This document shows, piece after piece, positions 51,198 through 59,582 of a stretch of 64,000 nt of DNA. The stretch comes from JACKII01 sp965202745 (GTDB lineage: Bacteria > Pseudomonadota > Alphaproteobacteria > Bin95). The stretch covers positions 496,001 to 560,000 of the forward strand of contig CBDBCB010000022.1 of NCBI GenBank assembly GCA_965202745.1, written 5' to 3'. Below the pieces are notes generated by a model, which saw nothing but the letters and a program-made list of their open reading frames with translations, did not search any database and had not been told where the DNA came from. How positions within the stretch are numbered: the first letter of the stretch is position 1; each line of letters starts with the position of its first letter. The position numbers and the translations under genes are program-made.

Positions 51198-52181
51198 ATG
51201 AAAGCCGTCGTCGTCACCGACAATGGCGTCCAGATTCAGGACGTGCCTGCCCCCTCCCCCAAACCGAATGAGGTTCTGGTGCGTGTCCGCGCCGGCGGCC
51301 TGAACCGCGCCGACCTGATGGTGGCCTCCGGCATGGCGCATGGCCGGGCGGGTGGTACTGGCACCATTGTCGGCCTGGAATTCGTCAGCGAGGTCGCGGA
51401 TATGGGCGCAGAAGCCAAAGCCGAAAGCGGCCTGGCCATTGGCAACCGGGTCATGTGCGGCGGCGCGCAAGGCTGGGCCGAATACGCAGTGGCCGACTGG
51501 GCGCGCGAGCAAAATTCCGGACGCCAATATCTCCTGGAACGAGGCCGCTACGCTTGGCACAGCACTCAACACCATGCACAACGCCGTCGTCACCGCCGGC
51601 CGCATGAAAGCGGGCGAGGCGGTGCTGGTGCAAGGCGCATCCTCCGGCGTCGGCCTGATGGCCATGCAGATCGCCAAGTACAAGGGCGCAGGCCTGGTCA
51701 TCGGTACCTCCACCAATACCAACCGCCGGGCGAAGCTGACGGAGTTCGACACTGACCTGGCGGTCGATAGCCGGGACCCGAACTGGGCCGACCAGGTGTT
51801 GGAAGCCACGAATGGCGAAGGCGTCGACCTGATCGTCGACAATGTCTCCGGCTACACGGTTAATGACTCGCTCCGCTGCACGAAGATCCTGGGCCGGATC
51901 GTGAACGTGGGCCGGCTTGGCGGTTTCCAAGGCGAGTTCAACTTCGACCTGCATGCCGCCCGGCGCATCGACTATATCGGCGTCACCTTCCGCACCCGCT
52001 CCATCGGCGAGGTTCGGGAAATCGCGCGCCTGATGCAGGCCGATCTGGGCGATGCCGTGGCGAAGGGCGAGCTTCGCATCCCCATCGACAGCGTCTACCC
52101 GTTCGAAAAGGTGGCGGACGCGCTCGCCACATGAAAGGCAACCAGCATTTCGGCAAAATCGTGCTGGAAGGCGCTCTCTAA
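51198..52181 (+). pseudogene. Zinc-independent quinone oxidoreductase (MDR family), two frameshifts
   Basis: A 325-codon NADPH:quinone oxidoreductase of the medium-chain dehydrogenase superfamily. The first frame runs MKAVVVTDNGVQIQDVPAPS to WAEYAVADWAR. A GCGCGCG run near 51505 is 2 bases short of GCGCGCGCG, which would read DWARASKIPDANISW; instead the frame shifts. The second frame has the Rossmann motif VLVQGASSGVGLMAMQIAKY and VDNVSGYTVNDSLRC. Near 52128 a missing base creates a TGA, and the true C-terminus KGNQHFGKIVLEGAL follows, stopping at 52179-52181. Both lesions are small and fixable, so decay is young or due to sequencing error. Confidence 0.82.
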
Positions 52182-52615
52182 GCGAGTTCCCCCCACCAGG
52201 TCAGCCGTTCGATCCTGACTGCAATCACCGGGAGGTCGTCCAGGACCATCTCCCGGTATTGCGGATACTTGGTGCGCAGCAGGGCCTGCGCGGCACCATG
52301 CTCTCCGGGCGCGGGATCGAGTACCGCCGCCCGCCCCCGCACCATCACCCAGCCGAGTTGCCGCCAGTCCTCAGTATAGTGATCGGAAACCAGCGCTACT
52401 TGCGGATTCGCAATGATATTACGCAGCCGCTTCAATGGCCGCGACTGGTCCTTGGGTTTCTCGTCGATGGTGATGTAGAGCGAGCCGCCAACACCTTCAT
52501 CGCTCAGCGCAAAGCAAACTGGCACCACATGCGGCGCTCCGTTGGCATCCGCCGTCGCCAGCCGGGCAACCCGTTGGCCGGCAAGCCAGGCGCGGGCGCT
52601 CTGTTCATTGGGCAT
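52178..52615 (-). CDS. PPOX-class flavin/F420-binding oxidoreductase
   Basis: A 145-residue split-beta-barrel protein of the pyridoxamine-phosphate-oxidase-like family (TIGR03668-type). It starts MPNEQSARAWLAGQRVARLA with the usual first strand and helix, then VPVCFALSDEG, IDEKPKDQSRPLKRLRNI and NPQVALVSDHYTEDWRQLGW, the cofactor-contact part, and ends PVIAVRIERLTWWGELA. F420-dependent members are mainly from actinobacteria, so FMN is the likelier cofactor here, but it cannot be decided from sequence. It overlaps the convergent quinone oxidoreductase relic by 4 bp. Confidence 0.82.
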   Translation of the reverse strand: MPNEQSARAWLAGQRVARLATADANGAPHVVPVCFALSDEGVGGSLYITIDEKPKDQSRPLKRLRNIIANPQVALVSDHYTEDWRQLGWVMVRGRAAVLDPAPGEHGAAQALLRTKYPQYREMVLDDLPVIAVRIERLTWWGELA

Positions 52616-52759
52616 TGCGTGATCTCATTTCAGGCCGGCAATGGCAGCTATCCCCTGCCGTTGGTATGACACCATAGCCAGAAACCGGGCAAAACCGGAA
52701 CAGCGGCATGGGGAGGCTTGCAAAGCATTCACGTCAGGCGTTTTCTGGCGTTCAGTGCA

Positions 52760-53148
52760 ACAGTGACATCATCTTGGGCCGCAAGTGCCGGTTCAACACG
52801 TGGGAGCCTGCGGCCTTCGGCATGAACAAGGCGCTGCCCTACTAAGCGGCCGTCGCGGCCTACGGGCCAACAACGCGCCTGCGCCGGGCAATGACCTACA
52901 AGGCGTTGAACAGGTTGATCCAAGCATCTGCCGCGGATATGACGAAGAAGGCGTGGCTTGATTGCTGTCAGGCGGGACACGTGCCCATGCTGCAGGTTCA
53001 CGACGAATTGGCGTTCAGCGTGGACTCGATAGAACAGGCCAACGAAATTTCGTCCATCATGTCGAATGCCGTTCCGCTCTGCGTGCCAAACAGATGCGAC
53101 ATTGACATCGGACCGTCGTGGGGCGAAGCTGCCGAGGTGTCGTCTTGA
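52760..53148 (+). pseudogene. Phage-type DNA polymerase I (family A), C-terminal relic
   Basis: The plus strand reads ILGRKCRFNTWEPAAFGMNK, then ALPY followed by TAA at 52843-52845, then AAVAAYGPTTRLRRAMTYKA. It continues with LNRLIQASAADMTKKAWLDC and the catalytic HDE motif in MLQVHDELAFSV, and ends IDIGPSWGEAAEVSS. This is the last quarter of a family A polymerase of the phage kind, with an in-frame nonsense codon. The earlier parts are absent. It marks an old prophage or phage-related insertion, with a strong terminator and a ribbon-helix-helix gene following. Confidence 0.82.
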
Positions 53149-53191
53149 CGCACTGCCTGTGACAGACTGGCAGTCTGTCCGCCTTAACTGG

Positions 53192-53214
53192 CCCCGCTTC
53201 GGCGGGGATTTTTC
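53192..53214 (+). terminator. Rho-independent terminator with UNCG loop
   Basis: CCCCGC (53192-53197), a TTCG tetraloop and GCGGGG (53202-53207), followed by ATTTTTC. The stable GC stem with UUCG loop and T-tract is a classical intrinsic terminator, 43 bp after the phage polymerase stop. A second perfect 8-bp hairpin (GACAGACT-AGTCTGTC, 53161-53179) lies just upstream. Confidence 0.85.
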
Positions 53215-53275
53215 TTGCACACTTGCAGATTATCCCATATTATCGTAGACGACCCAGAGCCTTGGAGAAGATGAT

Positions 53276-54322
53276 ATGGACACAACAAAATGGAAAAGCA
53301 TCCTCGTTCCACGAGAGATGTATATCGACGTCAAAGAAACCGCAAAGCGCGAAGGCCGCACCATCAGCGGGCAGCTCTGCTTCGCATACGAACAGTTCAA
53401 GGGGGCACCCCTGCCGCGGCCCGCGGATCTTGATGCGGAAGGTGATGCGATGCAACCCACCTCTCCCATCTGGCCCGCCCAACTCGACCATTTGCGGCTG
53501 GAGAGCGACAAGCCGAAAGAACTGGCTGATTTTTACGCCAGGGCGCTAGGGTTTAAAATCAGCGGCTTTGGCAATGATTTCCTGCTGCAAGCCCCAGGCC
53601 GCCGCTTGGTGGTTGGCGCGGGTGAGCGGGGTGGCCGCAGCTATCATGCCTACCGGTTGCAGGATGAGCGGCAACTGGCCGATGTTCAGGCGTATGTGGC
53701 GGCGCAGGGGCTGAAGACCGAAGCCTCCCCCGCAGCGGCCTTTCGCGAGGATGCCGTGGCAGTGCGCGATCCGGATGGTTGGTTGAATATTTTCGGCCTG
53801 CCAAAGCCGGGCCTGCCGTCGCCAAAAGCCGCCCACGCCATCCCCGCACGGGCTTATCCCGCGCGGTTGCAGCATGTCGTCGTCGCAACGCCCGACCTGA
53901 AGCCAATGATGGCGTTCTATGAAAAAGGCCTGGGCTTCGTCCCCTCCGACTATGTGATGCTTGATGAGGATGACGATACGACCAAGCGCGTCGCCTTCTG
54001 GCGGACCGATCCGGAACACCACAGTTTCGCCGCCTTCCAGGCCAGCCATTCCCGCCCCGATCACCACGCCTATGAGACCAGCGGCTGGATGGACTTCCGG
54101 GACTGGGCGGACCATCTGGCGAACCTGGAAATACCGATTGCCTGGGGACCGGGGCGGCACGGGCCTGGCAACAATTTGTTCTTCATGATCGACGACCCCA
54201 ACGGCGACCGTATCGAACTTTCCGCGGAAATCGAGGTGCTGCCGTGCGAATTCGGCGCGCGTACCTGGCCGCATACGGAGCGGACGGTCAATCTTTGGGG
54301 TGCCGGCTGGATGCGGCAGTAG
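53276..54322 (+). CDS. Two-domain VOC (glyoxalase/extradiol dioxygenase-like) protein with phage RHH N-terminal extension
   Basis: The 348-residue frame has two parts. Residues 1-58, MDTTKWKSILVPREMYIDVK and TAKREGRTISGQLCFAYEQF, look like a ribbon-helix-helix protein of phage or plasmid origin. From residue 59 (ATG at 53450, with GGAAGG upstream) begins MQPTSPIWPAQLDHLRLESD, a double VOC protein with metal-ligand His in LDHLRLES and LQHVVVATPDLK, and late Glu in RIELSAEIEV. The native gene therefore probably starts at 53450, and the RHH segment was joined in frame by a deletion at a prophage edge. The longer frame has its own site GGAGAAG at 53264-53270. The substrate is unknown; the order Tyr-Glu near the end fits extradiol dioxygenases. 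Confidence 0.8.
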   Translation: MDTTKWKSILVPREMYIDVKETAKREGRTISGQLCFAYEQFKGAPLPRPADLDAEGDAMQPTSPIWPAQLDHLRLESDKPKELADFYARALGFKISGFGNDFLLQAPGRRLVVGAGERGGRSYHAYRLQDERQLADVQAYVAAQGLKTEASPAAAFREDAVAVRDPDGWLNIFGLPKPGLPSPKAAHAIPARAYPARLQHVVVATPDLKPMMAFYEKGLGFVPSDYVMLDEDDDTTKRVAFWRTDPEHHSFAAFQASHSRPDHHAYETSGWMDFRDWADHLANLEIPIAWGPGRHGPGNNLFFMIDDPNGDRIELSAEIEVLPCEFGARTWPHTERTVNLWGAGWMRQ

Positions 54323-54326
54323 TCCG

Positions 54327-54905
54327 TTGCGGCCTCAATCCATCCGGATACTGGGCGGCTCGCTGCGCCGCCGCACCATCGCCGTGCCTGCCGGAATCGA
54401 TGTCCGGCCCACCAGCGCCCGCGCCCGCGAAGCCCTGTTCAACCAGCTGTTGCATGGCGGGTATGGCCCGGACGGCGGCAACATCCTGGCGGGCGCCCGC
54501 GTCGCGGATCTGTGCTGCGGCACCGGCGCGTTGGCGTTCGAGGCGCTTTCGCGAGGGGCAAGCCATGCCGTCCTGGTGGATCAGGACCGGCGCGTGTTGG
54601 AGCTGGCGCGGCAGAACGCCGATGCCCTTGTGATTGGTGACGCGTGTTCCTTCGTCAATGCAGCGCTGCCCTCCGGTATTCCCAACGGCCCCTTCGATCT
54701 GGTGTTTTGCGATCCGCCCTATGCAACGGATATGGCGGAGGCCGTCGCGGCGGCATTACTGGCGAAGGGTGCCCTTGCGCGGGGAGGCATCCTTTGCCTC
54801 GAAACGCCGGCAAAGCGCCAAACGCCTGGAATACCAGGGCTTTCGCTGCTTGATCTCCATCAATATGGCGCAGCCCAACTGATGCTATTGCGGATTGAAG
54901 CGTAA
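54327..54905 (+). CDS. rsmD: 16S rRNA (guanine-966-N2)-methyltransferase RsmD
   Basis: Methylates G966 of 16S rRNA on assembled 30S particles. The SAM-binding ADLCCGTGALAFEALSRGAS is near residue 58 and the catalytic FDLVFCDPPYATDM near residue 130. N-terminal SIRILGGSLRRRTIAVP and RPTSARAREALFNQLLHGG are typical. A TTG at 54327 gives MRPQSIRILGG and is favoured; a GTG at 54300 inside the preceding gene is possible, and neither has a strong ribosome-binding site. It follows the VOC gene by 4 bp. About 192 residues, normal for the family. Confidence 0.92.
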   Translation: MRPQSIRILGGSLRRRTIAVPAGIDVRPTSARAREALFNQLLHGGYGPDGGNILAGARVADLCCGTGALAFEALSRGASHAVLVDQDRRVLELARQNADALVIGDACSFVNAALPSGIPNGPFDLVFCDPPYATDMAEAVAAALLAKGALARGGILCLETPAKRQTPGIPGLSLLDLHQYGAAQLMLLRIEA

Positions 54906-54916
54906 ACTCCAATTAT

Positions 54917-54955
54917 CATTATTTTTGCGATTGCAAATCATTCGCAAAAATAATG
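54917..54955 (+). promoter_or_regulatory. Perfect 14-bp palindrome with Fur-like box and promoter for the iron-binding protein gene
   Basis: CATTATTTTTGCGA (54917-54930) and TCGCAAAAATAATG (54942-54955) are exact inverted repeats around an 11-nt centre. The centre contains TGCAAATCATTCGCA, resembling a 7-1-7 Fur operator. A plausible promoter overlaps it: TTGCGA (54925-54930) and AATAAT (54949-54954) with 18 bp between. The downstream gene is an iron-transport binding protein, so iron repression by Fur is a natural inference. Confidence 0.7.
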
Positions 54956-54983
54956 TCCTGTCATCGCAACGGAGCTACTACTC

Positions 54984-56006
54984 ATGATTAACCTGCGTTC
55001 CCTCCTCCTAGCCGCCGTAGGTGCGGCTATCACCGTGCTTTCAGGCACGCCGGCACTGGCCGATGAGGTCAATGTCTACAGCTATCGCCAGCCCTTTTTG
55101 GTTGAGCCCCTGTTCGCGGCTTTCACCAAGCAGACCGGCCACAAAGTCAACGTCATTTTCGCCAGCATGGGCCTGATCGAGCGTGCCAAGCAAGAAGGCC
55201 GCCTGAGCCCAATGGACGTGTTGCTGACTACCGACATCGGCAACCTGACCCAGGCGGAGGATGCCGGCATCACCGCCGCCTTGGACGATCCGCAGATCAA
55301 CGAAGCCATTCCGCCGAAATACCGGGACCCTGCCGGACACTGGATCGGTCTGACCAGCCGCATACGGGTGATTTATGCGTCTAAAGACCGGGTGAAAGAC
55401 CCCAAGCGGCTGACCTATGAATCATTGGCCAGTGGCGAGTTTAAAGGCAAAGTCTGCACACGATCCGGCAAGCACGCCTACCAGATTGCGCTGGTCGCAG
55501 CCCAGATCAATCACCTGGGGGCAGAAGGCGCGGAAAAGTGGCTGACTGGTGTCAAAGCGAATTTGGCCATGCGCCCGACCGGCAATGACCGCGCGCAGGT
55601 CAAGGCGATCTGGCAGAGGCAGTGCGACGTCGCGCTGGGCAACAGCTACTACTACGTCGCAATGATGGGAAACCCCGAGCAGCACCCCTGGGCAGAGTCC
55701 GTCAACGTTGTTTTCCCGAACCAGAATGACCGGGGCGCGCATGCCAATATCAGCGGCATGGCGCTGGCGGCCCATGCCCCGCACCGGGAAGCTGCGATTG
55801 ACCTGATGCGCTTCCTAGTCAGCGACGAGGCCCAACGCATCTATGCCGAAGTCAATGGGGAATACCCGTTGCGCGCAGGCACCGAATGGTCCGCCATGCT
55901 GAAGTCGCTCGGCGAGTTCACGGTCGAAGACCTGTCGTTGAAGGCCATATCCGACAAGCGCGAAGAGGCGCTGTTGATGACCGACCGGGTTGGCTACGAC
56001 CAGTAA
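54984..56006 (+). CDS. Ferric-iron ABC transporter periplasmic binding protein (FbpA/FutA-like)
   Basis: A 340-residue periplasmic Fe(III)-binding protein. Signal peptide MINLRSLLLAAVGAAITVLS with cleavage after ALA, then DEVNVYSYRQPFLVEPLFAA. The iron-site tyrosines of this family are in ALGNSYYYVAMMG, with RAQVKAIWQRQCDVALGN before it. QNDRGAHANISGMALAAHAP and FLVSDEAQRIYAEVNGEYPL are typical. A Fur-like palindrome lies just upstream. The permease and ATPase genes normally following are not here: the next gene is convergent, so this binding protein is an orphan relying on transport components elsewhere. Confidence 0.9.
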   Translation: MINLRSLLLAAVGAAITVLSGTPALADEVNVYSYRQPFLVEPLFAAFTKQTGHKVNVIFASMGLIERAKQEGRLSPMDVLLTTDIGNLTQAEDAGITAALDDPQINEAIPPKYRDPAGHWIGLTSRIRVIYASKDRVKDPKRLTYESLASGEFKGKVCTRSGKHAYQIALVAAQINHLGAEGAEKWLTGVKANLAMRPTGNDRAQVKAIWQRQCDVALGNSYYYVAMMGNPEQHPWAESVNVVFPNQNDRGAHANISGMALAAHAPHREAAIDLMRFLVSDEAQRIYAEVNGEYPLRAGTEWSAMLKSLGEFTVEDLSLKAISDKREEALLMTDRVGYDQ

Positions 56007-56015
56007 CCGCCGACT

Positions 56016-56612
56016 TTACCACAGGGCAGCGGCCAGGGCTTTACGGGTCATCTCAACCCGGTCGCTGCCCCAATAGATATCGTCGCCAACGACAAAGCTG
56101 GGCACGCCAAAAACCCCGATGGCTTCGGCTTCGTCCAAAACCTGGCGGTAATATTCGCCTCCGTCTCCACCCAGATAGCTTGGGAAGGCGTCTACGTTTT
56201 CAGCGCCAGCCTCCTGCAGAACACCCTGGATGGCCGCCGCATCTTCAATATCCAGTTCGCGCTTGAAAAACAGCTCGAAAACTCGGTCGTGGTAGGCATC
56301 GAACACGTCCTCCTGCTGAGCGAACAAAGCGCCTACATGTGCTGTGCGCGAGTCAAAGATCTTTTGCGGGCCCAGAACGGTTAATCCCCGCTCATTCGCA
56401 AGCCGTCTGGCATGCATATAAGAGTACCGGACCCGTCGCCATTGATGATCGTTGCGGGTATCAACGGCCCCCAGATACTCCGGAATCCGCAACGTGTAGG
56501 GCCGCCACTCTATCGGTAGTCCAAACGACGCCGCCAAGCCTCGTGCCGGTTGCACCGCCAGATAGACATAGGGACTCTTATAGTCGAAATAGACGACCAG
56601 CTTTTCCAGCAC
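56016..56612 (-). CDS. DsbA-family / 2-hydroxychromene-2-carboxylate isomerase-like protein
   Basis: A 198-residue thioredoxin-fold protein with helical insert. It starts MLEKLVVYFDYKSPYVYLAV; the S-P-Y segment replaces the CxxC of DsbA and is typical of glutathione-dependent isomerases of the kappa class. Later features are RYSYMHARRLANERGL and IGVFGVPSFVVGDDIYWGSD, with the cis-proline after GVP. Members act on aromatic catabolites such as hydroxychromene carboxylate, but naphthalene-pathway genes are absent here, so the substrate is unknown. It ends 9 bp beyond the convergent iron-binding protein gene. Confidence 0.85.
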   Translation of the reverse strand: MLEKLVVYFDYKSPYVYLAVQPARGLAASFGLPIEWRPYTLRIPEYLGAVDTRNDHQWRRVRYSYMHARRLANERGLTVLGPQKIFDSRTAHVGALFAQQEDVFDAYHDRVFELFFKRELDIEDAAAIQGVLQEAGAENVDAFPSYLGGDGGEYYRQVLDEAEAIGVFGVPSFVVGDDIYWGSDRVEMTRKALAAALW

Positions 56613-56818
56613 ACTTGTCTCCCTAGTGGTTCGATCAGGCCACTACCACCTTGGTATTGTATGGCATTTTGCGATGCATAATAAATGCTGCATTGCAGCA
56701 ATATAGGTGGTGCAATTTTAGGGTCACTGCCGCCTTCAGCGCTACTTCATCTTGGCGGCAGGCCCAACATATTGCCTGGTCAACTGTGATCGTGCACCGC
56801 AGTCAAGGAGGGTTTATC

Positions 56819-57541
56819 ATGCAGCAGAACGCTATCGTTACCGGCGGCACCCGCGGTATCGGCCGCGCGATTTGCGAGGAGTTGAAAGCGGTCGGCATCA
56901 ACGTCGCCGCCAACTATGGCGGCAACGACAAAGCCGCTGCCAAGTTCTTCGAGGAAAGCGGCATTCCCGTCTACAAGTTCGATGTCGGCGACTACGACGC
57001 TTGCCAGGCAGGCGTCGCAAAGATCAAAGAAGAAGTCGGGCCCGTTGATATTCTGGTCAACAATGCAGGCATCACCCGTGATTCCACGATCATGAAGATG
57101 AGCCGCGCCGCATGGGATTCGGTCATCGACACGAACCTCGGCTCTTGCTTCAACATGGTCCACGCCGTTTGGGAGAGCATGCAGGAGCGCAATTTCGGCA
57201 GGGTCATCAATATTGGTTCGATCAACGGCCAGGGCGGCCAATACGGCCAGGTGAACTACGCCGCTGCCAAGTCGGGCATCCACGGCTTCACCAAGGCATT
57301 GGCCCAGGAAGGCGCACGCTACGGCATCACCGTCAACGCGCTGGCGCCCGGCTATGTCGATACTGACATGGTGGCTGCCGTGCCGGAGCGGGTACTGGAC
57401 AGAATCATTCAGGGCATCCCCATGCGCCGCCTCGGCACCGCCCATGACATCGCCCGGGGCGTTGTCTTCCTATGCGGTAACGATGCCGACTTCATTACGG
57501 GCTCGACCCTATCGATCAACGGCGGCCAGCACATGTACTGA
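56819..57541 (+). CDS. phbB: Acetoacetyl-CoA reductase PhbB
   Basis: Reduces acetoacetyl-CoA to (R)-3-hydroxybutyryl-CoA with NADPH, the second step of polyhydroxybutyrate synthesis. The 240-residue SDR has AIVTGGTRGIGRAICEELKA, LVNNAGITRDSTIMKM and the active-site VINIGSINGQGGQYGQVNYA with AAKSGIHGFTKALA (Ser, Tyr-x3-Lys), closing with GSTLSINGGQHMY. AAGGAGGG at 56805-56812 sets the ATG at 56819 rather than the longer frame. It is convergent with the depolymerase gene phaZ 15 bp away. The thiolase and synthase genes are not in the window. Confidence 0.93.
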   Translation: MQQNAIVTGGTRGIGRAICEELKAVGINVAANYGGNDKAAAKFFEESGIPVYKFDVGDYDACQAGVAKIKEEVGPVDILVNNAGITRDSTIMKMSRAAWDSVIDTNLGSCFNMVHAVWESMQERNFGRVINIGSINGQGGQYGQVNYAAAKSGIHGFTKALAQEGARYGITVNALAPGYVDTDMVAAVPERVLDRIIQGIPMRRLGTAHDIARGVVFLCGNDADFITGSTLSINGGQHMY

Positions 57542-57556
57542 CCGCCGCCCGGCAAC

Positions 57557-58810
57557 TTAAGCTGCGGGCTTCAGGCTTCCGTTGGCGCGGATAAAGTCGC
57601 GGATTTCCAGCTGGATCTCTTCGCGCCAGCGGCGGCCGTTAAAAATCCCGTAGTGACCGACCTTCGGGTGTACGAGGCGTTTGCGCATATCGGCTGGGAT
57701 ATTCACGCACAATGTGTGTGCAGCCTGGGTCTGGCCGACACCGGAAATATCATCCCGCTCGCCTTCGACCGTCATTAAGGCTGTGCGTTTAATCGCCTGC
57801 GGCCGAATCAACTTGCCACGATGCATCATCCGGCCATCCGGCAGGTCGTGGTCCTGGAAGATTACTTTGATCGTTTCCAGGTAGAATTCTTCCGTCATAT
57901 CCAGCACAGACATGTATTCGTCATAGAATGTGCGGTGGCCTTCGGCACTGTCGCCATCGCCCGCAATCAGGTGCCGGTAGAGTTGCAGGTGCGCATTGAC
58001 GTGGCGGTCCATGTTCATGGTCATGAAGCCAGTCAGCTGCAGAAAACCCGGATAGGCGCGCCGGAACATGCCAGGGTTCGGCCACGGCACGGACATGATG
58101 ACTTTTTGCTCGAACCACTCGAGCTCCTGACTGGTGGCCAGTTCGTTCGGCACGGTCGGGCTGAGCCGCGTATCGATCGGGCTGCCCATCAACGTGATGC
58201 TGGCGGGCTGAGCGGGATCGTCCTGCTCCGCCAGAACGGAGGCTGCCGCCAAAACCGCAGGCCCGGGCTGACAAACAGCCATCACGTGCAGATCCGGCCC
58301 CAGCAGACGCATGAACTCAATCACATAATCCGTGTAGTCTTCCAGGCCGAACCGGCCCTGGCTTAACGGTACTGTCCGCGCATCGGTCCAGTCGGTTACA
58401 TACACGTCGTGCTCGGGCAGCATTGCCTCGACCGTTCCGCGCAGCAGCGTAGCGTAATGCCCGGAGAGCGGCGCCACGATGAGGACCGGCGGGTCAGCGG
58501 GCCTGCCTGTCGGCATTGCCCGCTCGTCGCGCCGGAAGTGCAGAAGCGAGCAGAAAGGCTTGCCGCGGAACTCTTCAATGGAGACCGGAACCGCGCTGCC
58601 GTCCACCATGGTCGTGGTGATTCCCCATTCCGGCTTGCCATAACGGCGCGTCGCACGCTCGAACATATCGAGCGCCGCGTTCATCGCGCGTCCATGCGGT
58701 GTGAAGGCAAAAGGATTGGCTGCCGAGCCGAACATGTGGCGCGCAGCGACAGTCGCCGCGCGAAACGGGCTGACTGCAGCGTGGGTCATCTCATAAGCAG
58801 CGTACAACAA
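57557..58810 (-). CDS. phaZ: Intracellular polyhydroxyalkanoate depolymerase PhaZ
   Basis: Breaks down stored polyhydroxybutyrate. The alpha/beta-hydrolase has ILIVAPLSGHYATLLRGTVE-type core elements, here VLIVAPLSGHYATLLR, then DVYVTDWTDARTVPLSQGRF and LEDYTDYVIEFMRLLGPDLH. The nucleophile is a Cys in VMAVCQPGPAVLAA, as in intracellular PhaZ. The catalytic His is in HPKVGHYGIFNGRRWREEI. A frame from 58933 is open, but the usual N-terminus MLYAAYEMTHAAVSPF begins with TTG at 58810, with GGAGG 10 bp upstream, giving 417 residues. With phbB it indicates PHB metabolism. Confidence 0.92.
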   Translation of the reverse strand: MLYAAYEMTHAAVSPFRAATVAARHMFGSAANPFAFTPHGRAMNAALDMFERATRRYGKPEWGITTTMVDGSAVPVSIEEFRGKPFCSLLHFRRDERAMPTGRPADPPVLIVAPLSGHYATLLRGTVEAMLPEHDVYVTDWTDARTVPLSQGRFGLEDYTDYVIEFMRLLGPDLHVMAVCQPGPAVLAAASVLAEQDDPAQPASITLMGSPIDTRLSPTVPNELATSQELEWFEQKVIMSVPWPNPGMFRRAYPGFLQLTGFMTMNMDRHVNAHLQLYRHLIAGDGDSAEGHRTFYDEYMSVLDMTEEFYLETIKVIFQDHDLPDGRMMHRGKLIRPQAIKRTALMTVEGERDDISGVGQTQAAHTLCVNIPADMRKRLVHPKVGHYGIFNGRRWREEIQLEIRDFIRANGSLKPAA

Positions 58811-59039
58811 CCGGTGGAAGCCTCCAGTAGGAAGAATGGCCAAATTGCGCTGGCCTGCATTTGTTGCAACGCACCATATTCCGTCAATCGGCAGATGCGC
58901 AAGCGCTACCTCAAAACAGGGGGAACGGTGCAATTCCTTCCTGTGTCACAAACGCCCTGCAAAATGTCTGGACAGTCTAATGCCGATTGCTTAAACAGTG
59001 CCTTCCACTTCGGGAGTCGGCATGGCCCCGGTGGCGTAG

Positions 59040-59115
<76 letters not shown>

Positions 59116-59224
59116 TTCTTTTCAAGCACTTAGACGAAAATTGAAGCGGCCTTGAGCCGCTTGAGTCTCTTTGTAGTCACGTAAATCTTCTTTGTATCGG
59201 TTAGTCACACTGAACCGCCCCGGG

Positions 59225-59412
59225 TTTGCCGGATAGGCCTTGGTGAAGAACGCATTCGAATGCGGCAGCGCCATCGCAACGCAGTGCAGCTTGCACTCGA
59301 TGCCACCTATCACCCCAAACGTCTCGCCAAAATCCGCCTGAGCATGGCCCGGCGAATGCGGGGGCGGCACGAACACCTCGGGCGTTCGCCGCTGTATAAA
59401 TTCACAGAATAT
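59225..59412 (-). pseudogene. IS21-family transposase (IstA) fragment
   Basis: The minus strand reads FIQRRTPEVFVPPPHSPGHA and then QADFGETFGVIGGIECKLHC, which is the first catalytic Asp region of IstA, followed by MALPHSNAFFTKAYPA. About 60 residues of a protein of more than 400 survive; both ends and istB are missing. Beyond AYPA the frame runs into unrelated sequence. It lies beside the tRNA-Phe gene. Confidence 0.75.
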
Positions 59413-59582
59413 ATCCCCCCTCTGCTGCTGAGCATCAGGCGTCAGGCTGCGGAATTTTGGCCCGCGAAGGTCAGACTATCTGAACGATCCCCTGCCGTTG
59501 GTTTAATACCTCTCCGGAATTCACAATAAAATTGAAAAACTCCGGTCAGAATGGATCATTTTTCAGGAAGGCGACTTGAACT

